This document shows, one piece after another, positions 13,501-22,134 of a stretch of DNA of 64,000 nt (positions are counted from its first letter, which is position 1; each line of letters begins with the position of its first letter). Source of the stretch: Protula sp. h YS-2021 (taxonomy: Eukaryota; Annelida; Polychaeta; Sabellida; Serpulidae); the NCBI GenBank assembly GCA_949752745.1, contig OX457032.1, forward strand, positions 15,451,720-15,515,719, written 5' to 3'. The notes under the pieces are model-generated. The model did not search any database. It was not told the origin of the DNA and worked only from the letters and a program-made list of their open reading frames with translations. The position numbers and the translations under genes were made by a program.

Positions 13501-16500
13501 CCTGGCTAGCACTTTCCAAACCAGGGACAGTTGCCTCACGTTATCACATCACTTTGAATTTATTTGACAGGTGAATGGAATCAGAACGTTGACTGGCATA
13601 GAATCGTTGTGTTCCACCCGTCGACTGCAGTGTGGATTAGCCAGAATTTTTGCAAGGGGTTAGTTTATATTAAATTACTCTGAACTCCACCCTAGCACAA
13701 TCTTTTACCAGTCTGGTCATCTCAAATTCAGCCAGGCCGCTTTCGTATTTTCGCTGATCTTCCGTTTAACGAATGCTTTTAGATTTGGCGGTTCGCCAAA
13801 ATCTGTCAGATCAGAATTTATCCAGTAAATGGATGTTAGGAGGTCTTTAAAGCCTGGTTCCCACCATTCGATTAATGTGTACTCTTTTTAACATAACATA
13901 ACATATAGTTCTTATAGAGCACAAACAACAGGTTGCCTGATCTGTGCGCTTGAAGACCATCGACTTCGTCGGGCTGGTGTGTCACATCAGTAGAGGGGGT
14001 ATCCGTCGTCTGTATGTACGCGTTACGTATGCACGTATCATGTGAACTTGTACTTAAAATGCTTCTCCAGTTTTCATAGGTTTCCTTTCAAATTTTGCAC
14101 GAATGTTCTCTAGGTAGGCTTCTCGTGAAAAAATTACTCTTTTGGCAATCCGCCATAAATTAGCCAAATGGGGATATTTAAAATTTTTCCCTTGCCAGTT
14201 TTGAAAATGTTTTTTCTCCTTCACATTTAATCGGATTGCCTTCAAATTTTCCATTAATGTTATTAGGAAGGTCTCTCTTGAAAAACTGCTTGTTTGGCCA
14301 CCCTCCAAAAAATTGACCAAATCGGGGCATCTTTTATTTTATTGGCGACCAATTTTGAAAGTGGTTCTTCCTCCACAATTTTCCACGAGTGTTCCCTATG
14401 TAATATGTTAGCAAATTACCTTTTTTCGTAGATATTCCAGTGGTGGGTCAATTAACATTTTAAAACTTTTTGTTTTCCAAAACTGCATTGCTCGGTGCAG
14501 TTTCATTGAACGTTCAGAATATTACTTTTCATGTGATGTTTTCGTAAGAAATTCTTTTGTTTGTTTGGTTTTTTTTTCTTTGCGCACTTCCAAAAATTGA
14601 CCTCATGCCTCCGTTTGAATGTTTGGAGATCATGTTTTTCAAAATAGTTCTTCTGCAAGTAATTTTAGTCATGTTTACAGTTTTAGCTCAATTTGGCGAA
14701 AATTGGCGAAAAACCAGTTCTCTGAAAAACGTCACTCTTCGTAAAAGTTTAACGGAAACATCCGAAAATTTTGAGGGAAGGTAGGGGGTGTAGAACGGCC
14801 ACATGATTGTTATTACTTTTTGGCGGAAATATTGGCGAAAAATACTAAACGTTTTTTTTTGTAAAACCTTAGCTGTCGTTAGTGAAATAGCATTACTCTC
14901 TTGAACTGTGAAACAAAGGTAGCAGACATTCTCAACTGGCTAATACGTTTTAGCCAAGTGACTATAAGGGCTATACTAGTCGTGTGGATGTTCTTTGTCT
15001 GTCCGTACGTCTGCACCGAATAACGAAAAAACCGCTGGCTTGAGTGAGCCCAAATTTCAAACTTGCGCCAGAGTAAGGGGTGTGACCTCCTTGATTTTTT
15101 GCAGATTTTGTAACCAAAAATTTGATATGGTCTTGGTAGTAAATTTGAAAATTCGTTTTTGCAATGTTTCTTACAGTTTTGATAGAATCAACTTAAAATG
15201 CCACAGTCGGCTTTCCGAAATTCGACGTACACTATTAAATCTTTGTTTTGACGGGATATCACTCCGACATCCGTAAACTTTTGCTTTTGGCTACTGCTCT
15301 TACAGTTTTCAAGGGATCGTAGTAGAGTTTTGTCGAAGTATGGCCCACTGAGGGGGACAGATGGCAATTATTTTATTTTCGCGATTCGCAAATTCAGCGA
15401 ACCACCATCTTTGCAAATTTCGTTAAATTTGCTCAAAATTTTGCATGAAGGTAGTTTGGGTTAAGGACCAGAAACGACGCTTTATTTTCGCCAATTTGGC
15501 GAACTTTGGAAATCCCCAAAATCGCCAGGTTTTCGCCTAAAATAAATTTTTGTGCATACCTTTTGTATTCTCTGAAATTTTTAACATTGCTATGGCGCTT
15601 TGGGGACAACATTTGACGCGTTTTTAGTACATTTGGCCTTAACCACATGTATTGCACCGATTGTGCGGGGCCTGTATCGTCTGTACGTTCGTGCATCTGT
15701 AAACTTTTGCTTTTTAGACCAGCCGACTTTGCCGGTCTGGTCTCATCACATCAGTAGATCAGTATCACATCAATGTCACATCGTCTGTATGTATGTACGT
15801 ACGTGTACGTATGTAAAGTTTCACTTAAAATGCTTCTCCTTTAGTTAGTCCCCCGCCGGGGGACTAGTTTTCGGGTTTGTCTGTCCGTCTGTCCACACTT
15901 TTTTGTTAACACACTCAATCCTACATTTTCCCACCGATTGTTAAGATATTGTATATATGGGTAGTACTGGAACAAACAAAGATCGGTATTGTAAATGAGC
16001 CATGTCGGCCCAAGGACATTGGCCCAGCTGAACTTCACAAATTTTCCCAATCCTTACTCAGTCAAATGGGTTTGTTAACACACTCAAGCCTACATTTCTG
16101 GTTCGATTGTTGAAATCGTTTAGAGATAGGAAGTATTGGAACCAACAAAGGTTGGTATTGTAAATGAGCCCTGTCTGCTCAAGGACATTGGCCCAGCTGA
16201 ACTTCAGAAATTTTCCCAATCCTTACTCATTTGAATGAGTTTGTTAACACACTCAAGCCTACATTTCTGGATCGATTGTTGAAATATTTTACATATAGGA
16301 AGTATTGGAAGCAACAAAGGCTGGTATTGTAAATGAGCCCTGTCGGCCCAAGGACATTGACCCAGCTGAATTTCACAACCCTTACATACTGGAATGAGTT
16401 TGTTAAAACACTCAAGCCTACATTTTTTGAAACAATTGGCAAAATGTTGTACACATAGGTAGTATGGGTGGTAACAAGAATTGGTATTGTAAATGAGCCA

Positions 16501-19500
16501 TGTTGGCCCAAGGACATTGGCCCAGCTGGAATTTCACGAATATGATACGAAGGGTTGTAGTCCAACCTAACAAAATCAAATACTGGGATTGTACGCCGGC
16601 GGGGGACATAGTCAGTTTCACTGACCCACTTGTTTTGATCGGATTTGATCGGATTCGGGGGGGGGCATTTAAATTTTTCGGTTGCCAATTTCCAAATGCT
16701 TCTACTTCCACAATTCTGATCAGATTGTCTTTTAAATTTACATAAATGTTCACCAGGCTTTATTCTCTTGAAAACCTAGTTTTGTCGATTCGAAAAAAAA
16801 TTGGCTAAATGGGGGCATTTTAAAATTTTGGGGGAGCCAATTTTCAAAATGCTTCTACTCTCCCGATCTGGATCGTATTCTTTTGAAATGTCTATACGGA
16901 TGTGTGATGGGTAGACCTCTCTTGAAAGTTTATGGCGATCCACCAGAATTGGCCAAATAGGTGGCATTTTTCAATTTTTTGGTGGCCAGGTTTTGAAAGG
17001 TTTTCCCAAACAATTTTAATCGGGTTGTCTTCAAATTATGCATAAATGTTCACTAGGCGGTCGGCTTTTGAAGAGTTACGTTTTGGCCGTCCGTCAATAA
17101 TTGGCTAAACGGGGGTATCTAAACAAATGAAGTGGCCAGTTTTTAAAAATGCTTGTTTTCCCACAATTTTGGATCGATCGTTCAAGTTTGGAATGATTGT
17201 TCCCAAGATGGTTGTCTCTTCAAAATTTACTTTTCTTTTCTTTAACCCAACCGACTTTGTGGGACTGGGTTAGTCGTAGCACTATATATTACTATTATTA
17301 TTATTACGACTTTTTTATGTAGTGCTCTTTTAGTTTACCATAAAAGCGCTTTACCATGTGGACATAAAACATCAAGCGTTTCGGCCCAAAACCAGTTCGG
17401 CCCAACCGGTTCGGCCCAACGTGAAAGACGATTCGGCCCAGCTTTGGACGTTTCGGCCCATAGGTTTGGACGATTCGGCCCATTGTTTCCGATGACATAA
17501 ATGTTAAAAGAAACTTAAAATCCAGGCTGTTCGTGCTTTTGTTTTGATTACAAAATGAAGGACAGCATTCGACATACACTGAAAGTGCAGTTTTATACAC
17601 CATAATTCGGTTGATATGAACGTCTTCATGTACAAACGGGAAAACTTAAGCAACGACTTTCACTGTATTAGAAGTTGATATTGTCGACCGACAGAAATTT
17701 TACCTGTACAGTTTTACACACCACAATACTGTTTATATGCTCAACGTTACATAACCAGAGGTAAACTTTAGCAGTGACTTTTTTTTTTTACAACAGCAGC
17801 AACTTGTACTATGACAGTGAATAATGCTCAAATAGTACTGTCCTTGTCCCGTCGACAGATTTAAAACAATCTGCTCATTGGGACCATAAATACGGTTTTT
17901 TGTTTTTTTTTTTTTTTTAATTACATGTAAATCGGAACACTTAATTACATTGACATGTTAGGTAATTGCACTTCGTTTACCGGAGAAATGTTGAAACAAT
18001 TGAAATGAGTTCTGTCTTTGATAATATAATAAAAGAGTAACAAAATGAAGGACGGATTAATGTATTGGTGGATCACTAGCTGAGAGTAAGTATTTGTTGT
18101 TGAAAGAGTTTTTTTCATGTACATTAATAACAGCAGTATATTCTTCTTTATATATCTTTTCTCCACGCACAAATTATGGTGTTTGAAAAAGTAATGTGCA
18201 ATTCACATTGAACTTACTGGAAGTCAAAAAGACTTGTATAAGATCTCTCTAAAAAACATTGGGCCGAAACATCCAAATTGGGCCGAACCGCTTTTGGGCC
18301 GAACCGGTTTTGGGCCGAATCGACCAAATCCCGAACAACACATAGTAGAAATTAAAAAGGGGGCTTGAATGTATGTGCCTATGTTAAACTTTTTCTTTAA
18401 AATGCTACTCCTCCTACAGTTTTGCTCCAATCGTTTTGATATTACGCAGGACTGTTTCCTTGGTTTTCTCCCACCTGGCTATTACTTTTTTGACGATTGA
18501 CGAAAAACTGACAAAATGGCGGCACTTTTTGTGCCCGTTTTGACCCATTTTTAAAATGCTACTCCTCCTACAGTATTACTCCAATCATTTAGATGTTACG
18601 CAGGGATGTTCCCCAACAACAACTTTGACCTCATTTTCGACCTCCACCCCCTATACGACGATACGTAAGGTATAACTTCCGGTGTCCTTGACCTCCAGGT
18701 CACTTTTGAGCTCCAAACCGGAAGTTGGCCCTTATCTCGAAACGGTAAGAGATAGAGCAATTTTGACCTTATTTTCGACCTCCACCCCCTATACGACGAT
18801 ACGTAAGGTATAACTTCCGGTGTCCTTGACCTCCAGGTCACTTTCGAGCCCCAAACCGGAAGTTGGCCCTTCTCTCGAAAACGGTAAGAGATAGAGCAAT
18901 TTTGACCTCATTTTCGACCTCCACCCCCTATACGACGATACGTAAGGTATAACTTCCGGTGTCCTTGACCTACAGGTCACTTTCGAGCCCCAAACCGGTA
19001 GTTGGCCCTTCACTCGAAAACGGTAAGAGATAGAGCTTTTTTGACCTCATTTTCGACCTCCACCCCCTATACGACGATACGTAAGGTATAGCTTCCGGTG
19101 TCCTTGACCTCCAGGTCACTTTCGAGCCCCAAACCGGAAGTTGGACCTTATCTCGAAAACGGTAAGAGATAGAGCAATTGGTTTCCAGAGATCTCCTCCA
19201 AGACCGTTGGAGCTAGACCAACCAAACTTGGCACATGAATAGATGTCATCTGAAGTGGTACATCTGATAAAAAATTTTTACCTTGACCTTGCCGGTATAG
19301 TTGGTAGTATTTAGGAGGATATTCTACATTCAGACGTGAAAATTGTTAACAAATAGCAATATCATCTACGTTCCGCTTACAGTTATCATTCCAAGTGGGG
19401 TCTTATTCTCTGTGCGAATTTCGGTTTAGTTTATTGATGACTTCGTGGCAACATTTTGACTAACTTTATTTGAAAAATGGGCTATGCAGTTGACCGGTTT

Positions 19501-20266
19501 CGGCTATAATATGCCAACGTTTCAATACATTTTTGTTGCACATCCCTCTCCAACCCCCCCCCCCCCTAACTCACTTGCAACCAGTGCAGTTTTCACATAG
19601 GCTCTTAACATTCCTTTTTTTTCTCTTTCTTCTGATTTCCAGAAACAGGGTTGGTGTGATTGGAAGATTACAGCACAGAATGGTGGCCTTCAAGAATGAT
19701 ACAGGACAGGACATAACACACAAGATGTCGTCCATAGTAGCAGGTATGAGTATTAGTTTAGTTTCAAGCTGGTTTTAAGTCCTGTTACATTGGCTGCCTT
19801 TTTTTTTGGGGGGGGGGGGGGAAGGGGTTGGAGGGGGGTTGTTAAGTGTCGTTTGCAATGTCCAGGTTTGTGAAGAAGGGAACAGTCGACGACGACAAAT
19901 AGTCTTAGGCTGGTGAAAAGTATATTCATATTCGGGAGTGAGTGTTATCAAAACTCAGGGATGAGTTATTAATCTGCTCGGTTTAACTCTTTATGAACCT
20001 TTTTATCAGTAACATGTATTACAATTTTTCATTGATCTCACATTCTGTGGAGATGTCATGAAATCTGTCACTACTAAGATTCCCTGCAATATATATCGTG
20101 GTTTGTCAAAGCCTTTGGTGATCGATGAATGTAATCGATCTACGCAAATGATTATTTTCTTCCTGTATCTTTTGTAGAAATGGTTTTCCCAGCAGAACAC
20201 ATTAATCGGATGCCACAGGAAGATTATTCAAAACACGAGGAATATTTTGATTCGGAGATTAAATAG
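4500..20266 (+). CDS. SSBP1: SSBP1, mitochondrial single-stranded DNA-binding protein (6 coding exons)
   Basis: Exons 4500-4523, 6539-6602, 13160-13282, 13571-13658, 19643-19743 and 20178-20266 join in phase to 489 nt, 162 aa plus stop (human SSBP1 is 148 aa). The protein has an Arg-rich, acid-poor N terminus suited to mitochondrial import, then the OB fold: VNQVILVGRLGRDP (strand 1), FPLATHETW, VDWHRIVVF, KGNRVGVIGRL and SSIVAEMV, each aligning with the SSB core in order. SSBP1 forms tetramers that coat ssDNA in mtDNA replication. Intron 3 appears to use a GC donor. Introns 2 and 4 are about 6 kb each and full of transposons. The gene is convergent with FANCE. The first exon is the least certain part. 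Confidence 0.92.
5350..5540. repeat. Interspersed repeat, second copy near 39220-39400
   Basis: A run of phrases (CTGAATAATAT, ATGCATGTCGAAAGAAATT, ATTTCTTTATAATTTGTCCC, GAATTGGCTTAT) recurs in the same order and similar spacing at 39220-39400. It lies in SSBP1 intron 1. No ORF. Confidence 0.55.
5905..6010 (+). repeat. Hairpin-headed repeat fragment with TCGGTCTG microsatellite
   Basis: TTCCCC-A-CGGGGGAA hairpin-like head, followed by a GTCGGTCTGTCGG tract and AACAGCTTGTTAACACG. The arrangement matches the heads of the Helitron-like elements at 6932 and 15845. Only the head is recognisable. Confidence 0.5.
6539..6602 (+). CDS. SSBP1: SSBP1 coding exon 2
   Basis: Pyrimidine-rich acceptor TTTTTGCCCAG, then 64 nt encoding MRQCRRMMCDGISKRMGPGER, donor GTGAGA, ending in phase 1. 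The split codon A|CG joins to give ERTVNQV, matching the ER-(S/T)-(L/V)-N context before the first OB strand of animal SSBP1. Confidence 0.82.
6932..8089 (-). mobile_element. Non-autonomous Helitron-like element with ~168-bp repeat core
   Basis: Left end TTAG (CTAA on the minus strand, next to an A/T boundary) with a 10-bp perfect hairpin, arms TAGTCCCCCG and CGGGGGACTA around one base (6933-6953), then a TCTGTCCG tract. The core is about six tandem copies of a 167-170 bp unit (GTTTGTTAACACACTCAAGC ... GGCCCAAGGACATTGGCCCA). The right end has stem GTCAGT-ttc-ACTGAC (8068-8082) then CCACTTG at 8089. No ORF of its own. It sits in SSBP1 intron 2. A second copy is at 15845-16632. Confidence 0.72.
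8290..8800. repeat. ~173-bp tandem repeat, 3 copies
   Basis: The unit containing CATTGATCGCAGGCATACCA and TACCTCGGGGAATGAAAGAA repeats near 8383, 8555 and 8728. The third copy is truncated. Within SSBP1 intron 2. Confidence 0.75.
9060..9790. repeat. Degenerate ~140-bp tandem array
   Basis: Phrase GAAATATTGGCGAAAAACCA with flanking ACCTGGCTATTAC and AATCTTACCTC recurs about five times. The same phrase appears in arrays at 14040-14850, so these are one repeat family. Confidence 0.6.
10390..10945 (+). repeat. Helitron-like repeat fragment with ~160-bp units
   Basis: Unit CTGTTTCGAAGATATCGCAA...GCCAAAAATACATTTTCAAC repeats at about 10403, 10565 and 10727 (last truncated), followed by poly-C, a GACAGACAGACGGACGG tract and GGGAGACATATAACTAG. 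The final phrase resembles the end of the element at 61690. No clear hairpin remains. Confidence 0.5.
11132..11932. mobile_element. hAT-like MITE, TSD ATTCACTG
   Basis: Starts CAGGGCTGGTATGATTTAAATC-like and ends CAGCCCTG, with a perfect 8-bp duplication ATTCACTG at 11124-11131 and 11933-11940. Both termini carry ATTTAAATC/ATCACGATTT motifs. Length 801 bp; no transposase ORF. The TIR and TSD fit the hAT superfamily. It is nested in the 10004-12313 element and so is younger. A relative is at 49227-49971. Confidence 0.9.
12916..13080 (-). repeat. Helitron-like hairpin head
   Basis: TTTTAG then arms TAGACCCC and GGGGTCTA (12917-12949) enclosing CCGGGC/GCCCGG, followed by TTCCGTCCGTCTGTC. It matches the head pattern of the other Helitron-like elements but with different stem bases. 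It ends about 80 bases before SSBP1 exon 3; no tandem core was seen. Confidence 0.5.
13160..13282 (+). CDS. SSBP1: SSBP1 coding exon 3 (OB strands 1-2), GC donor
   Basis: Acceptor TATTTCCAG, 123 nt, encoding VNQVILVGRLGRDP through HETWRDPNT. The exon ends ACAG|GCAAGT: a GC donor in an otherwise perfect consensus. Reading on past it diverges from SSB, while splicing to 13571 restores the family alignment (NTGEWNQNVDWHRIVVF). Confidence 0.93.
13571..13658 (+). CDS. SSBP1: SSBP1 coding exon 4 (DWHR core)
   Basis: Acceptor TATTTGACAG, 88 nt encoding GEWNQNVDWHRIVVFHPS through NFCKG; donor GTTAGT, phase 2. WHRI is the signature conserved from bacterial to mitochondrial SSB. Confidence 0.93.
13950..14950 (-). 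mobile_element. Helitron-like element with ~145-bp repeat core (partial)
   Basis: Head AAGACCATCGAC-ttc-GTCG...CTGGTG, then CATCAGTAGAGGGGGTATCC, a GTCTGTATGTACG tract, then about five degenerate copies of a ~145-bp unit (AAAATGCTTCTCC ... TTGGCGATCCGCCAAAAATT-like). The same order recurs at 15711, 20419 and 24937. In SSBP1 intron 4. The right end is not defined. Confidence 0.6.
15711..17240 (-). mobile_element. Helitron-like element (~145-bp core) split by a second element
   Basis: Head TTTAGACCAGCCGAC...GGTCTGGTCT at 15711-15740, then TCGTCTGTATGTATGTACG, then the first bases of the core (AAAATGCTTCTCCT). The core is interrupted at 15844/16633 by the 15845-16632 element and resumes as TTTTGATCGGATT with about four further units to about 17230. 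Removing the insert recreates the consensus unit with no duplicated bases. Confidence 0.65.
15845..16632 (-). mobile_element. Second copy of the ~168-bp-core Helitron-like element
   Basis: Same ends as 6932-8089: hairpin arms TAGTCCCCCG/CGGGGGACTA at left, GTCAGT-ttc-ACTGAC plus CCACTTG at right, with four core units instead of about six. The flanks join precisely as TTTAG|TTTTGATCGG with no target duplication. Long minus-strand ORFs inside arise from the repeat and are not genes. Confidence 0.78.
17370..18331. mobile_element. MITE with word-repeat TIRs (TTCGGCCCA type)
   Basis: Inverted termini: left about 17378-17485 and right about 18255-18325, both made of repeated TTCGGCCCA lines (AACCAGTTCGGCCCAACCGG and variants) and including GTGAAAGACGATTCGGCCC. 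No convincing target duplication was found, so exact ends are approximate. Interior is AT-rich and non-coding. Confidence 0.7.
18610..19175. repeat. 138-140-bp tandem repeat, 4 copies
   Basis: The unit begins TTTTGACCTCATTTTCGACC and contains CCCCCTATACGACGATACG, CTTCCGGTGTCCTTGACC and AAACCGGAAGTTGGCCC. CCTCCACCCC starts at 18641, 18779, 18918 and 19058. Copies are highly similar, so the expansion is recent. In SSBP1 intron 4. Confidence 0.9.
19643..19743 (+). CDS. SSBP1: SSBP1 coding exon 5
   Basis: Acceptor TCTGATTTCCAG, 101 nt encoding NRVGVIGRLQHRM through KMSSIVA; donor GTATGA, phase 1. The split codon GG|A restores KGNRVGV, equivalent to the G-S-R-I-Y-L-E-G strand of human SSBP1. Confidence 0.93.
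20178..20266 (+). CDS. SSBP1: SSBP1 coding exon 6 (C terminus)
   Basis: Acceptor TATCTTTTGTAG, then AEMVFPAEHINRM... and a Glu/Asp/Lys-rich tail EDYSKHEEYFDSEIK ending in TAG at 20264-20266. The acidic tail is slightly longer than in vertebrates. Confidence 0.92.
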
Positions 20267-20478
20267 TAACTTGCCAGCTTGTTGGGTTGGACTCGCCCCA
20301 TTTTAGTTCGGCCTTTGAATGCTGACTGTGTGACTGGCACTCTGCATTGCAACAGGCCTCAATTAGGATCAAGGCGACCAACACGGCCAACCAATATTAG
20401 GTTTTTTGCCACCTGTTTTTAGCCCAGCTTACGGTACACGTAAGCTGGGGTATTCCTATCGGTCTGCGGATGGCGTCC

Positions 20479-20509
<31 letters not shown>

Positions 20510-20519
20510 CGCTGTAAAC

Positions 20520-22130
20520 TTTGTTTCAAAATGCATCTCCTCCTACAATTCTGATCCGATGTCATTTATTTTTGGTGTGAGGCATCCCTAAGGGGTCGTG
20601 CATACGGCTTGTGCTTTTCTAGTCGATCGGGTGATTTTTGAATTTTTGGCGAATTTTTAAAGAAAAAAATTAAAAATGTATCTCCTCCTACATTTTTGAC
20701 ATGATGTCATTTATTTTTGGTATGAGGCACCCCTAAAGGGTCGTGCATACGGCTTGTGCTTTTTTAGTCGATCGGACAATTTTTGTATTTTTGGGGATTT
20801 TTTTAAGCAAAAATTTTGAAAAAAATGCATCTACTCCTACAATTTTGATTCGATGTCATTTATTTTTGGTGTGAAGATTTCCCAAGCGGTCGTGCATACG
20901 GCTTGTGCTTTTTTAGTCGATCGGGTGATTTTTGAATTTTTGGGGATTTTTTGAAGAAATTTTAAAATGCATATCCTCTTACATTTTGGACCCGATGTCA
21001 TTTATTTTTGGTATGAGGCACCCCTGAAGGTTCGTGCATACGGCTTATGCTTTTTTAGTTTATATTTTTGGGGAATTTTTTAAGCAAAAATTTCGAAAAT
21101 CATTCAAAATGCATCTACCCCTACAATTTTGATTCGATGTCATTTATTTTTGGTGTGAGTGCATACGGCTTGTGCTTTTTAGTCGATCGGGCAATTTTTG
21201 TATTGTTAGGGAGTTTTTGAAGAAAAAAACTTCAAAATGCATTTCCCGCTACAGTTTTGAACCTTTTTCTGGGGGGTTTGAGGCATCCCTAAGGGGTTGA
21301 GAATACGACTTTTATTTTTGGTATGAGTGCATACGGCTTGTGGTTTTTAGACCATCGGGCATTTTTTGTATTTTTAGGGAGTTTTTGAAGAAAAAAACTT
21401 GAAAATGCATTTCCACCTGCAGTTTTGAACCTGTTTTTTTTTTTTTTTTTTTGGGTTTGAGGCATCCCTAAGGGGTTGAAAATACGATATTTATTTTTGG
21501 TGTGAGTGCATACGGCTTGTGCTTTTTAGTCCATCGGGCAATTTTTGTATTTTTAGGGAGTTTTTGAAGAAAAAAACTTCAAAATGCATTTTTTTTTTTT
21601 TTTTGAGTTTTAGGCATCCCTAAAAGGTTGAGAATACGACTTGCGCTTTTTAGTCGATCCGACAATTTCTGTATTTTTTGATAATTTTTGAAGAAAAACT
21701 TCAAAATGCATTTCCTCCTACAGTTTTTATCCGATTTCATTTATTTTTTGCTATGAGGCATCCTTAGGTAGGTCTCGCATACGGCCTATGCTGTTTGACT
21801 CGACTTGGGAATTTTTGATTTCGGGGGGAATTTTTGATGAAAATACCTCAAAATGCATTTTCTCCGGCAGTTTTGATCAAACATCATTTATTTTGGGGCT
21901 GTGGCATGCTTAGGGTGTCGTGAATATGGCCTATCTTTTTCAGTCGATGAGAGAATTTTTGAAGAAAAAAATTCAAAATGCATTTCCCCCTACAGTTTTT
22001 ATCAGATTTCATTTATTTTCGATATGAGCCGTCTCTAGGGGGTCATGCATACGGCTTGTGCTTTTTGAGTGATTTGAAAAACTTTTGAATTTTTTCGGAA
22101 TTTTTGAAAAAAAAATTAAATGAATCTCCT
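20520..22130. repeat. ~145-bp tandem array, ~11 copies
   Basis: Unit AAAATGCATCTCCTCCTACA ... TCATTTATTTTTGGTGTGAG ... GTGCATACGGCTTGTGCTTT. Copies start near 20527, 20677, 20823, 20967, 21105, 21235, 21402, 21577, 21704, 21850 and 21976. Several have expanded internal T runs. Confidence 0.85.
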
Positions 22131-22134
22131 CCTC

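Larger units (their letters stand above)
17240..19330 (-). mobile_element. Helitron-like element with 138-bp core, interrupted by a MITE
   Basis: Head TTTAACCCAACCGAC...ACTGGGTTA at 17242-17272. After the MITE at 17370-18331 the element continues with TGTATGTGCCTATGTTAAAC, two copies of an AAAATGCTACTCCTCCTACA unit and then the 138-bp array. The boundary after 19175 is approximate. Confidence 0.5.

Noticed and set aside
18596..19013. Minus-strand ORFs repeating EVIPYVSSYRGWRSK
   Set aside because: Translation of the 138-bp tandem repeat.
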